The notes: generated by a model not told the origin, from the sequence alone. Counted from the stretch's first letter, positions 1 through 8,574 are shown. The stretch is DNA of 64,000 nt from Natronospirales bacterium (GCA_020201335.1 JAIVGZ010000001.1:1-64000), one strand, 5' to 3'. Numbers and translations are program-made.

Positions 1-1088
1 GAGACGGTCGTCCGCATGCCGCGCTTCGCGAGACCGGCACGCAAGTGCAGCGCGCAGCCGGGGTTCGAAGTGCAGAGCGTCGCTGCCGTTCCAACTTCGT
101 CGAGCACCTCGTCCCGCAGGCGGGCCGCGAGCGCCGGTTCGCGCAGCAGGTATTCTCCGGCTGCTCCACAGCACCGGCCACGCGCTGAGAGCGGGCGCAT
201 ACCGGTCAGCAGCCGTGCCGGGCCTGCCGCCTCGCTAGTAGCGGCGAACGTACACGGGGTATGCAGCACGGTGTCTGCGCCCGCGACACGGGTTTCGGCA
301 GTGCGCGCAAGGAGGGTGCTGACATCGACTACGCGCGCCCCGAGCACGGACCGCAGCGTCGCCGCACAGCCGCTCGCGCAATGGACGACCGGGTTGTTGT
401 CGTCGAAAGCTGTGGCGTTCGCCTCATGCAGCGCGCGTGCCGCTTCCCCTTCACCGGCATGAGCATGGAGTGCGCCACAGCAGGACTGTCGCGGGACGCG
501 CACCGTGTAACCCGCGATGCGTAGGGCGCGGAGCGCGGCGGATAGTGTTGCGCCGTCGGTCGCTCGGGCGATGCAGCCGAGGAACAGCGATACGGTTTGT
601 CCGTTGCCGGCCTCGAACGGCCCATAGGTTCCGGTGCTCGGTGCGGGGCGCGCACCCGGCACCAACAACGGATGCAGCCAGGGTAGTCGGCTCGCGGCGC
701 GCAACAACGGCACAACCACCCGATTGAACAGGCGGGGGCGCACAACCAGGAAGCGTAACAAGCGCGCCTGCCACGGTGCGCGCCGCGCAGCGTCGGTTGC
801 CGCAGCAGCGGCATCGGCCAGCGCCAGGAATGGCACCTCGGCCGGGCACACAACTTCGCATTGCCCACAGCGCAGGCATTGGTCCAGATGCATGCGCACG
901 CTTGAATCGTCCGCGGCGGTGCCATCGGCTGCAGCGGTCATCAGCGCGATGCGTCCGCGCGGCGATTCCGCCTCGTGCCGGGCGAGCTGCCAGGTTGGGC
1001 AGACCGGCAGGCACTGCGCGCACTTGACGCAGCGCTCGGCAAGGTCGAGCGGAAACTCATGCCAGTTTGAGGTGCTTCGGTCGGGCAT
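1..1088 (-). CDS. glcF: Glycolate oxidase iron-sulfur subunit-like (Fe-S)-binding protein, partial (runs off window start)
   Basis: Minus-strand frame from ATG at 1088 reads MPDRSTSNWHEFPLDLAERCVKCAQCLPVCPTWQLARHEAESPRGR...CLRCGQCEVVCPAEVPF; two 4Fe-4S CxxCxxCxxxCP motifs and later CCG-type cysteines. Absent from ORF track because no stop lies in the window. Confidence 0.8.
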   Translation of the reverse strand, partial: MPDRSTSNWHEFPLDLAERCVKCAQCLPVCPTWQLARHEAESPRGRIALMTAAADGTAADDSSVRMHLDQCLRCGQCEVVCPAEVPFLALADAAAAATDAARRAPWQARLLRFLVVRPRLFNRVVVPLLRAASRLPWLHPLLVPGARPAPSTGTYGPFEAGNGQTVSLFLGCIARATDGATLSAALRALRIAGYTVRVPRQSCCGALHAHAGEGEAARALHEANATAFDDNNPVVHCASGCAATLRSVLGARVVDVSTLLARTAETRVAGADTVLHTPCTFAATSEAAGPARLLTGMRPLSARGRCCGAAGEYLLREPALAARLRDEVLDEVGTAATLCTSNPGCALHLRAGLAKRGMRTTV

Positions 1089-1145
1089 CGGGCTGAACAG
1101 CAAGGTCGGGGTCGTTATAATAGCGGTTGGATCCATGGGGGAAAC

Positions 1146-1922
1146 ATGTACACGAACCGGCAATCGGTCACACGCACGTTGGTGCTTGCTGCAGCGCTGG
1201 CCATGCCCGGCGCGCAGGCCGGGGTGTTCAATGCGTCACCAGCATTTCCCAGCCCGCCCCCTGGCGTGGATGAGCCGCCCCAAGGCGAATGGTTGGGCGA
1301 ACTCGCCATCGGCTTCAACGCGACGAGCGGTAATACCGAGACATCCAGCCTGAACGCCCGTCTGTTGCTCGGTTACCTGCGCGACAAGTGGCGACACACG
1401 GTCAACTTGAACGGTAACCGGGCGAGCGACGCGACAGGGACGATCGGCGAGCGTTACCAGCTGACTGGCCAGTCTGACTATCGGATCAGCGAGATTGATT
1501 ACGTATTCATTACCGCACAGGGTGAGCGCGATCGCTTCGCGGGTATCAGCCTGCGCACCTCCGAGGCTGTCGGCTACGGCCGGGATTTGTTGAAGACCGA
1601 CCGGCATCGCCTGAACGCTGAAGTGGGCGCCGGTGCGCGGCAGGTCCGGTTCACCGACAACCGCAGAGAGACGGAAGGAATCCTGCGGCTCGCGGGCGGC
1701 TACGTTTGGACAATCAGCGAGAACAGCGAATTCTCACAGCGCTTGGTGGTCGAGGCGGGCGATGAGAACACTTATTCGGAGTCGATTACCGCATTGAAGA
1801 CGAACCTGGTCGGCCGCATCTATTCGAATATCTCGTTCACCGTGAAGCACAACGGTACGGTACCGGCCGGCCGCGAGAAAACCGACACTTATACCGCCCT
1901 GCAGCTCCAGTACCGGTTCTGA
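1146..1922 (+). CDS. DUF481 (YdiY-like) outer-membrane protein
   Basis: Signal peptide, then GEWLGELAIGFNATSGNTETSSLNARLLLGY...LQLQYRF C-terminus typical of DUF481 beta-barrel proteins. Confidence 0.8.
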   Translation: MYTNRQSVTRTLVLAAALAMPGAQAGVFNASPAFPSPPPGVDEPPQGEWLGELAIGFNATSGNTETSSLNARLLLGYLRDKWRHTVNLNGNRASDATGTIGERYQLTGQSDYRISEIDYVFITAQGERDRFAGISLRTSEAVGYGRDLLKTDRHRLNAEVGAGARQVRFTDNRRETEGILRLAGGYVWTISENSEFSQRLVVEAGDENTYSESITALKTNLVGRIYSNISFTVKHNGTVPAGREKTDTYTALQLQYRF

Positions 1923-1925
1923 CCG

Positions 1926-2234
1926 TTGACCCACTATGCCCGCCACATCTTTTTCTGCGTAAATCGGCGTGAGGACGGGCGGGCGTGCTGCCAGGACCAC
2001 GGCGCCGAGCAGGCCCGCCAGCACGCGAAAGCGCGGGTCAAGGCGGCCGGAATCGCCGGGCCGGCGGGGGTCAGGGTCAATTCGGCCGGGTGCATGGACC
2101 GGTGCGAGGAAGGCCCGGTTGCGGTCGTTTACCCGGATGGTGTCTGGTACACCTACCTCGACACCCGGGACATCGATGAGATTGTGGATGAGCATCTGGT
2201 CAACGGCCGGGTGGTCGACCGCCTGAGGATTTAG
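1926..2234 (+). CDS. Thioredoxin-like (2Fe-2S) ferredoxin domain protein
   Basis: HIFFCVNRREDGRACCQDHGAE...VNSAGCMDRCEEGPVAVVYPDGVWY; TTG start. Confidence 0.8.
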   Translation: MTHYARHIFFCVNRREDGRACCQDHGAEQARQHAKARVKAAGIAGPAGVRVNSAGCMDRCEEGPVAVVYPDGVWYTYLDTRDIDEIVDEHLVNGRVVDRLRI

Positions 2235-2337
2235 CCCCATCTCCAGTTGAAAAGGGCCCTCCGACCCCGTAGAATTGCCGCTCTTTTGGTACCCGTAGAG
2301 CGGCGCGATGCGCCGCGACCGTTGGAGCACCGGATAA

Positions 2338-2766
2338 ATGAAGACTTTCAGCGCCAAGGCTGAGACGGTAAAGCGCGACTGGTTGATCGTCGACGCGACC
2401 GACAAGACGCTCGGCCGGCTGGCGACCGAAGTGGCGCGCCGCCTCCGTGGCAAGCACAAGGCCGAATACACCCCGCATGTCGATACCGGCGACTACATCG
2501 TCGTAATCAATGCGGAGAAGGTCCGCGTGACCGGCAATAAGACGACCGACAAGGTGTACTACCACCACACCGGTTACATCGGCAGCATGAAGTCGATCAC
2601 CTTCGACAAGATGATGGCCAAGGCCCCGACGCGCGCGATCGAGATCGCAGTGAAAGGCATGATGCCGAAAAACCCGTTGGGCCGCGCGATGTTCCGCAAG
2701 CTGAAGGTTTACGCCGGCCCCGACCACAAACACACCGCCCAGCAGCCGAAGGCGCTGGAAATCTGA
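2338..2766 (+). CDS. rplM: 50S ribosomal protein L13
   Basis: [61 protein letters not shown]; followed by rpsI. Confidence 0.97.
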   Translation: MKTFSAKAETVKRDWLIVDATDKTLGRLATEVARRLRGKHKAEYTPHVDTGDYIVVINAEKVRVTGNKTTDKVYYHHTGYIGSMKSITFDKMMAKAPTRAIEIAVKGMMPKNPLGRAMFRKLKVYAGPDHKHTAQQPKALEI

Positions 2767-2779
2767 CGGAAGGATGAGA

Positions 2780-3172
2780 ATGGCCAAGGCTCCAAATTAC
2801 GGCACCGGGCGTCGCAAGACTTCAACCGCGCGCGTGTTCCTCTCGCCGGGCAACGGCAAGATTACGGTCAACACGAAGCCGCTCGACGAATACTTCGGTC
2901 GCGAGACTTCGCGGATGATCGTGCGCCAGCCGCTGCAGACGGCCGGCATCGGCGACAAGTTCGACATCATGGTCACGGTCGCCGGCGGTGGCAGCACCGG
3001 CCAGGCGGGTGCGATACGGCACGGATTGACCCGAGCGCTGATGGAATATGATGAAACCCTGCGCCCGGCGATGCGCAAAGCGGGCTTCGTGACCCGCGAC
3101 GCGCGCGAGGTTGAGCGTAAGAAGGTCGGCCTGCGCAAGGCCCGCCGCGCAACGCAGTTCTCGAAGCGCTAA
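2780..3172 (+). CDS. rpsI: 30S ribosomal protein S9
   Basis: [31 protein letters not shown]...[16 protein letters not shown]. Confidence 0.97.
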   Translation: MAKAPNYGTGRRKTSTARVFLSPGNGKITVNTKPLDEYFGRETSRMIVRQPLQTAGIGDKFDIMVTVAGGGSTGQAGAIRHGLTRALMEYDETLRPAMRKAGFVTRDAREVERKKVGLRKARRATQFSKR

Positions 3173-3202
3173 TTCGCTTCGGGGGCCGGGACCCTGTTTC
3201 AT

Positions 3203-3276
3203 TGGGGGATCGTCTAGCGGTAGGACTGCGGACTCTGACTCCGCCAACCTAGGTTCGAATCCTAGTCCCCCAGCCA
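3203..3276 (+). tRNA. tRNA-Gln (anticodon CTG)
   Basis: TGGGGGATCGTCTAGCGGTAGGACTGCGGACTCTGACTCCGCCAACCTAGGTTCGAATCCTAGTCCCCCAGCCA: acceptor stem TGGGGGA/TCCCCCA, anticodon loop CTCTGAC, T-loop GTTCGAATC, encoded CCA. Confidence 0.95.
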
Positions 3277-3312
3277 AAAAAAACATGGCCCGCTTCGCGG
3301 GCCATGTTTTTT
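3276..3312 (+). terminator. Rho-independent terminator after tRNA-Gln
   Basis: AAACATGGCCCGC-TTC-GCGGGCCATGTTTTTT: 13-bp stem, 3-nt loop and T run directly after the tRNA CCA. Confidence 0.9.
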
Positions 3313-3336
3313 GCTGGGTGGGAGCAGCCCTCCAGT

Positions 3337-3521
3337 GTAGGAGCGGTGCTCCGCACCGCGATGGCAGAGGTCTCAAGTGGCACCGCGCCCGCCGCACCGC
3401 TCGCTCCTATGGGTTCACCGGCTTTTACAGAGCCGGCTGAAACCCATAAGTCGCTTCGCGATTGCGCCGGGACGCGGCTCGAAATGTGGGAGCGGCCCTC
3501 TGGCCGCGATGGCAGAGGGTT
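3337..3521. repeat. REP-like palindromic cluster (GTAGGAGCGG...CCGCGATGGCAGAGG, two copies)
   Basis: gtaggagcggtgctccgcaccgcgatggcagagg and gtgggagcggccctctggccgcgatggcagagg flank a further palindrome gggttcaccggct-tttacag-agccggctgaaaccc. Confidence 0.75.
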
Positions 3522-3560
3522 CTAGGTGCTCGCCGCGCAGTGCGCGCCCGGCCGCGTTGT

Positions 3561-4124
3561 TCAGCGCGTCAGTTTCTTGACGCCATCCGGACCGGCCAAT
3601 AGCAGGACATCTGCGCCGCGGCGGGCGAAGAGCCCTACAGTGACCACGCCGGGAATCTGGTTCAGCTCGTTCTCGAGCTTCGCCGGTTCGATGATTTCGA
3701 GGTTGTGGACATCAAGTATTACGTTGCCGTTGTCGGTGACGAAGCCCTCCCGCAGCACCGGCTGACCGCCGAGCACCACAAGTGCCCGGGCGACCAGGCT
3801 GCGCGCCATCGGAATGACCTCGACGGGGAGTGGGAACGCACCCAGCACGGGTACGAGCTTGCTCTCGTCTGCGATGCAGATGAACCGCTGCGCGGCCTCT
3901 GCAATCACCTTTTCCCGGGTCAACGCGCCGCCGCCGCCCTTGATCAGGTCCAGATGGCGGGTCGCCTCGTCGGCGCCGTCGACGTACACCGGGATTGGGC
4001 CCGCCGAATTCAGGTCGAGTACCTGAATGCCGATCTTCCGGAGCCGCGAGGTAGAGGCCTCGGAGCTGGAGACGGCCCCATCAATCCGGTTGCGGCGGTC
4101 CGCCAGCGCGTCAATGAAATGGTT
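3561..4124 (-). pseudogene. rpiA: Ribose-5-phosphate isomerase A, 5'-truncated
   Basis: [81 protein letters not shown]... matches RpiA, but an in-frame TAA (4134-4136) lies just upstream of NHFIDAL and the N-terminal GVGTGST phosphate-binding segment is absent. ORF track starts at an internal GTG (3989). Confidence 0.85.
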
Positions 4125-4202
4125 GCACAGTTTTTAGGGAATCATCGAGGGCTACGCCAAGCGGAGCCACGCGCCGGCAGGCGTCGCCGACTTTAATGGA
4201 CC

Positions 4203-4233
4203 AAAAAAAAACCGGCCCACTAGGGGCCGGTTC
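4203..4233 (-). terminator. Rho-independent terminator of the histone H1-like gene
   Basis: Minus strand AACCGGCCCC-TAGT-GGGCCGGTTTTTTTTT. Confidence 0.85.
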
Positions 4234-4249
4234 TCAGTAGACCTGAAGC

Positions 4250-4672
4250 TCAGGCGGTCTTTGCCGCCGTCTTCTTACGGCGCGTCGTCTTGCGCTTCTT
4301 GCCAGCAGCCTTTTTACGGGTTGCCTTCTTGCGCTTCGGAGCGGCCTTCTTGCGCTTTGCGCCAGCCTTCTTGCGCTTCGCGCCAGCCTTCTTACGCTTC
4401 GCGCCAGCCTTCTTGCGCTTCGCGCCAGCCTTCTTACGCTTCGCGCCAGCCTTCTTGCGCTTCGCGCCGGCTTTCTTCTTACGCTTCGGTGCGGCTCTCT
4501 TCTTCGCCGCCTTCTTGCGCGTCACAGCCTTTTTACGTGCAGCTGCAGTACGCTTCTTCGCAGCTTTCTTTCTCGTCGTCTTCTTCTTCGCGGTTACTTT
4601 CCGCTTCGCGGCCGGTTTTCTTTTCGCCGCAGTCTTCTTACGTTTAGGTGAAGCTTTCTTCTTTGCTGCCAT
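4250..4672 (-). CDS. Lys/Arg/Ala-rich histone H1-like DNA-binding protein
   Basis: MAAKKKASPKRKKTAAKRKPAAKRKVTAKKKTTRKKAAKK...(AGAKRKK)n...KAAPKRKKATRKKAAGKKRKTTRRKKTAAKTA; ATG at 4672. The ORF-track start at 5134 is an upstream in-frame extension. Confidence 0.85.
   Translation of the reverse strand: MAAKKKASPKRKKTAAKRKPAAKRKVTAKKKTTRKKAAKKRTAAARKKAVTRKKAAKKRAAPKRKKKAGAKRKKAGAKRKKAGAKRKKAGAKRKKAGAKRKKAGAKRKKAAPKRKKATRKKAAGKKRKTTRRKKTAAKTA
4360..4475 (-). repeat. 21-bp tandem repeat encoding AGAKRKK heptads
   Basis: Repeated cttcttgcgcttcgcgccagc / cttcttacgcttcgcgccagc units. Confidence 0.85.
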
Positions 4673-4907
4673 GTGTGTGTATCCTCCGAGTGCCAAGTAC
4701 TCGCGCTTGAGTATATACGAGAAAACGAAAAATTCCAGATAGTTGCAATCGGGGGTGTCAAGGGCGACCTCGCGCGGTCGGCGGGATGCAGCAGCGGCAT
4801 CCGCGCCGTGTGCGCGCCGCTGCGGGAGTGGAGCGGCGGGATGAACGGATGCGCAGTCGCATTCGGCAGCCAGTCGCGCCGCGCGCTGCGCAGCGCGTGT
4901 GTGCGTT

Positions 4908-5252
4908 TCAGCCTTGTTGCGAAATCGGGCGCCGCAGGCGCCGCTGGAAGCGGATGTCGACCGCAATCCAGCGGGGTGCGTCCGGGCGGCTGCCGGGGTC
5001 GAAATGCGCATCTTCGGGATCAAACTGGGTTGGGTCGGGGTAGCCGCTGCGGACGATTTCGGCGACGCCGGTGATGGCGGGCTCGGCGCAACTCGAATGA
5101 TAAATGAACACAAGGTCGCCTTTCGCGACGTCATCGCGCAGCATGTTGCGCGCCTGGTAATTGCGCACGCCGTCCCAGCGAGTGCGCTTGTCGCGCGCGA
5201 GGTCGTCGATTGAATAACTACTCGGCTCCGACTTCATCAACCAGTAATTCAC
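4908..5252 (-). CDS. EVE domain-containing protein, apparently C-terminally truncated
   Basis: MNYWLMKSEPSSYSIDDLARDKRTRWDGVRNYQARNMLRDDVAKGDLVFIYHSSCAEPAITGVAEIVRSGYPDPTQFDPEDAHFDPGS.PRWIAVDIRFQRRLRRPIS then QQG-stop; the usual C-terminal LRRGxRLSVxPV segment is missing. Confidence 0.8.
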   Translation of the reverse strand: MNYWLMKSEPSSYSIDDLARDKRTRWDGVRNYQARNMLRDDVAKGDLVFIYHSSCAEPAITGVAEIVRSGYPDPTQFDPEDAHFDPGSRPDAPRWIAVDIRFQRRLRRPISQQG

Positions 5253-5851
5253 GCATGCTCCTCGTGCGAGTTGAACCACCACAATCCCGATTCAGTGACC
5301 ACGCCGTCCAGCGGGACATCCCAAGGCGCGGAGTCGATTTGCGCGGTGCGCTGGCAGTCGAATGCGACGCCGACGAGGCGCGGTTTGCGGAATAGCCGCC
5401 GCATGCGCAGGAACGCGAAAGTGCGGTCGTAATACGCGGCGCCCATCCCAAGGCGGTTGCCCCGGTCGTCGAAGCCCACCAATGGCACCAGCGCGAGGTC
5501 CAGAAAAGTCGGGGCCACCGTGGGGGTGGCGACCGGCTCCGGAATCCCGAACCGGTTCACGGCCAGGGCCTGGCCAGCCTTGGCGAGGCCAAAGCGCAGC
5601 CTGGCTGGCTGCAGGGGGGCGAGCATCGGCAGGTAGATACGCCGCCCGCGCAGCCGCGCCGCAGCAAGGAATGGGCCGGGGTCCGCCTCCGCATCCGACG
5701 CCACATATCCGGCAATCCGCATATAGCGGCGCGTCAGCAGGCCGGAAACGAGCTGGCGAGCGATGGCGAGCGACGCTTCGGTGCGGTAAAGCGGGTCCAA
5801 TGCGCGCCGGGCCCGGCGCAGGTCGCGCCGGAGGCGCGTGCGGTCAGTCAT
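5249..5851 (-). CDS. fau: 5-formyltetrahydrofolate cyclo-ligase
   Basis: LRRDLRRARRALDPLYR...IYLPMLAPLQPARLRF...DLALVPLVGFDDRGNRLGMGAAYYDRTFAFL; adjacent to 6S RNA and zapA. Confidence 0.9.
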   Translation of the reverse strand: MTDRTRLRRDLRRARRALDPLYRTEASLAIARQLVSGLLTRRYMRIAGYVASDAEADPGPFLAAARLRGRRIYLPMLAPLQPARLRFGLAKAGQALAVNRFGIPEPVATPTVAPTFLDLALVPLVGFDDRGNRLGMGAAYYDRTFAFLRMRRLFRKPRLVGVAFDCQRTAQIDSAPWDVPLDGVVTESGLWWFNSHEEHA

Positions 5852-5854
5852 AAA

Positions 5855-6040
5855 GTGCCTCCCGCGTGTGCCGTCCCGGGCCGTTGCCCTTGAACCGAGA
5901 GTTCAGGTGGGGCCGCGACCCTCGCTTCAGGCTTTCCGCGCGCGGGCGGACATGCACACCGGCGATGGGATCGATGGCCCCGGGGCAAGTGATTAGGCTC
6001 AAGAGGTATCCAGGCTCGAGTCGAACACTGCAGGAGACAT
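5855..6040 (-). ncRNA. ssrS: 6S RNA
   Basis: Minus strand GTCTCCTGCAGTGTTCGACTCGAGCC...CCTGAACTCTCGGTTCAAGGGCAACGGCCCGGGACGGCACACGCGGGAGGC: closing stem GUCUCCUGC/GCGGGAGGC and the conserved GGTTCAAGGG..ACGGCC block; located between zapA and fau as in E. coli; about 186 nt. Confidence 0.85.
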
Positions 6041-6075
6041 GGCCATGATAATGCGCCACTGGGCGCCTTTCCATG

Positions 6076-6387
6076 TCAGATTTCGTGCTGGCGCGCAGCG
6101 CCGAGCGCTTGCTCCACTTTTTCCTGCAACATGTGGATCTTGCGGCTGAGGGGTTCGGTGCCGGACCCGCGGCCGGCACGCGTCTCGAGGAGTTCGTGGG
6201 AGATGTTCAGCGCAGCCATCACCGCAATCCGGTCTACGCCGATGACCTTGCCGCCGTCGCGAATCTGCTTCATCCGGTCGTTCAGCAGGCGCGCCGCTTC
6301 GACCAGCGCCGGCCTTTCCTCTTCGGGGCAGGCGACCTGATAGTCCTTGTCGAGTATGCGGATCGTGACTTGGACGGGGGCGGCCAC
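6076..6387 (-). CDS. zapA: Cell division protein ZapA
   Basis: VQVTIRILDKDYQVACPEEERPALVEAARLLNDRMKQIRDGGKVIGVDRIAVMAALNISHELL. Confidence 0.92.
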   Translation of the reverse strand: MAAPVQVTIRILDKDYQVACPEEERPALVEAARLLNDRMKQIRDGGKVIGVDRIAVMAALNISHELLETRAGRGSGTEPLSRKIHMLQEKVEQALGAARQHEI

Positions 6388-6657
6388 TTAACCGTGCTCC
6401 AGCGAGCGAAGCCGGGAGATCATCGCTTCGACGCGCGTGCGCACAAGTTCGTTCTTCTGCACGAGCGCCGCGCGTTCCGACACGAGCACATCTTGTTTCT
6501 GTTGGAGGGAGCGGTTTTCTTCCTTCAGGCGTTCGACCGCACGGATCAATTCGTCGATCCTGAAGTCGAGTTTCTTGAGGTCGAGTTCTGCTTGGGTTTC
6601 GCGCGGCGCGTCGCTGGCCATGCGCCGCATTATGGAACCCACCCGGCGCGCGGTCAA
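6388..6657 (-). CDS. TIGR02449-type coiled-coil protein (ZapB-like); true start may be internal
   Basis: LDLKKLDFRIDELIRAVERLKEENRSLQQKQDVLVSERAALVQKNELVRTRVEAMISRLRSLE immediately upstream of zapA. Confidence 0.75.
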   Translation of the reverse strand: MTARRVGSIMRRMASDAPRETQAELDLKKLDFRIDELIRAVERLKEENRSLQQKQDVLVSERAALVQKNELVRTRVEAMISRLRSLEHG

Positions 6658-6684
6658 CGGCGCGCGCTTGCGCTAAAATGCAGC

Positions 6685-7248
6685 ATGGCCGTAACGCATC
6701 ATTCGCTGGACCGCCAGCTACGCAGGGTTCATGCAGCAATGGACGCATCCGAGTGCCACGGCTCGTTGTGTGGCGTACTCTGCGCACCGGAGGCGGACGC
6801 CGAGGCGTGGCTCGCCGCTGCGCTCGACGGCATTGATCCGACAGCCGGCGGCGTGCGCGAACTGCGCTTCGATTTGCTCGCGCTTGCCGCAGAAATGCGT
6901 CAGCAGTTGCGCGCGGGCGACATGGCATTCTCGCCGCTGCTGCCCGACGACGATGAGCCGCTCGTCGATCGCGCAGGCGCGCTCGGTGAATGGTGCGAAG
7001 GATTCCTGTTCGGTGTCGGCAACGCCCGTATAGGTGATTTCGACCGGCTGCCGCCGGCCGTTCAGGAAGTGATCCGCGACTTGATTGAAATCGCGCGCGT
7101 CGGCGTCCCGAGTGACGGTGACGAAGGGGACGAGGCTGCTTACACCGAGCTGGTCGAGTACCTGCGTGCGGGCGTGCAGCTTGTATACGACGAATTGAAC
7201 CCGGCGCCGCCGCCGACCGTTGTCGGCGGCCCCCGCGGCGTCCACTGA
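6685..7248 (+). CDS. ygfB: UPF0149 family protein (YgfB/YecA)
   Basis: ECHGSLCGVLCAPEADAEAWL...DDDEPLVDRAGALGEWCEGFLFGVG...EAAYTELVEYLRAGVQLVYDEL. Confidence 0.85.
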   Translation: MAVTHHSLDRQLRRVHAAMDASECHGSLCGVLCAPEADAEAWLAAALDGIDPTAGGVRELRFDLLALAAEMRQQLRAGDMAFSPLLPDDDEPLVDRAGALGEWCEGFLFGVGNARIGDFDRLPPAVQEVIRDLIEIARVGVPSDGDEGDEAAYTELVEYLRAGVQLVYDELNPAPPPTVVGGPRGVH

Positions 7249-7266
7249 ACCGGAGCCAAGAGAGCG

Positions 7267-8574
7267 ATGAAGCCAACCGAACACGCCCGCCGTCGGCGCC
7301 AGCTGATGCAGATGATGGAGCCGGGCTCGATCGCGATTATCCCAGCGGCGACCGAGAAGACCCGCAACAACGACACCCATTACCCGTATCGGCAGGACAG
7401 CGATTTCTTGTACCTGACCGGATTTCCCGAGCCGGAGGCCGTCGCGGTGCTGATTCCGGGCCGCAAGCAGGGCGAGTACGTGTTGTTCTGCCGGGAGCGG
7501 GACCCGACGATGGAAACCTGGAACGGGCGGCGCGCCGGGCAGGAAGGTGCGGTACAGGAGTTCGGCGCAGATGATGCGTTCCCGATCACCGACATAGACG
7601 ACATCCTGCCGGGCCTGTTGGAACAGGTCGACCGCGTCTATTACACGATGGGCAACCATGCTGAATTCGACCAGCGGCTAATCGGCTGGGTCACGCACCT
7701 GCGCGCACAGGTCAGGCGCGGCACCCACACACCGGCCGAGTTCGTTTCGCTTGAGCACGTGCTGCATGACATGCGGCTGGTCAAAAGCAGTGCGGAAGTT
7801 GCGGCGATGCGCAAGGCAGCCAAAGTCTCCGCCGGGGCGCACAAGCGGGCGATGCAGGCTGTGCGGCCGGGCATGCGTGAATACGAACTGGAAGCGGAGC
7901 TGCTGTACGAGTTCCACCGTGCGGGCGGCGAGCCGGCGTACACGTCGATTGTCGGTGGTGGTGCCAACGCCTGCGTGCTGCATTACGTCCAGAACGATGC
8001 GCCGTTGGGCGATGGGGATTTGGTGTTGATTGACGCAGGCGTGGAGCTGGACGGCTACGCCTCCGACATCACGCGCACATTCCCGGTGGGCGGCCGCTAC
8101 AGCGCTGAGCAGCGTGCGATATACGACCTTGTACTGAAATCGCAGCTCGCGGCGATCGAGCAGGCGCGCGTTGGCAACCACTGGAACGACCCGCACGATG
8201 CCGCGGTCAAGGTGATTACGCAGGGGCTCGTCAAGCTCGGGCTGTTGAAGGGCTCGGTGTCCGCGTTGGTCCGCAACGGCAAGTATCGGACGTTTTACAT
8301 GCACCGTACCGGCCACTGGATTGGCATGGATGTCCATGATGTCGGTGATTACAAGGTCGACGACCAGTGGCGGCTGCTTGAAGCTGGCATGGTGATGACC
8401 GTCGAACCGGGAATCTACATCGCCCCTGGGACGCGTGGCGTGCCAAAGCGTTGGTGGGGGATTGGGGTGCGCATCGAGGACGACGTGCTCGTCACGCGGG
8501 GCGACCCTGAAGTGCTTAGCGCTGATGCGCCCAAGGACCCCGATGAGATAGAGGCGTTGATGGCTGCGGCCTGA
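7267..8574 (+). CDS. pepP: Xaa-Pro aminopeptidase P
   Basis: Metal-binding DAGVELDGYASDITRTFPVGG, HRTGHWIGMDVHDVG and GMVMTVEPGIYI motifs; syntenic with ubiH. Confidence 0.95.
   Translation: MKPTEHARRRRQLMQMMEPGSIAIIPAATEKTRNNDTHYPYRQDSDFLYLTGFPEPEAVAVLIPGRKQGEYVLFCRERDPTMETWNGRRAGQEGAVQEFGADDAFPITDIDDILPGLLEQVDRVYYTMGNHAEFDQRLIGWVTHLRAQVRRGTHTPAEFVSLEHVLHDMRLVKSSAEVAAMRKAAKVSAGAHKRAMQAVRPGMREYELEAELLYEFHRAGGEPAYTSIVGGGANACVLHYVQNDAPLGDGDLVLIDAGVELDGYASDITRTFPVGGRYSAEQRAIYDLVLKSQLAAIEQARVGNHWNDPHDAAVKVITQGLVKLGLLKGSVSALVRNGKYRTFYMHRTGHWIGMDVHDVGDYKVDDQWRLLEAGMVMTVEPGIYIAPGTRGVPKRWWGIGVRIEDDVLVTRGDPEVLSADAPKDPDEIEALMAAA

Noticed and set aside
1-1023. Numerous overlapping ORFs (16-462, 451-1023, 634-1353, etc.)
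   Set aside because: Shadow frames of the GlcF-like gene, which itself is missing from the ORF track because it has no stop inside the window.
4360-4475. Possible CRISPR-like regularly spaced repeat
   Set aside because: Contiguous 21-bp coding repeats with no spacers; encodes protein heptads.
4261-4742. Plus-strand ORFs (128 and 150 aa) with repeated SCASRQPSYASRQ / FLRFAPA units
   Set aside because: Antisense translations of the H1-like gene's 21-bp repeats, not independent repeat proteins.
5999-7276. 425-aa minus ORF across 6S RNA, zapA and ygfB
   Set aside because: Arg-rich, low-information translation typical of a high-GC shadow frame; overlaps well-supported zapA/TIGR02449/ygfB genes and ssrS.
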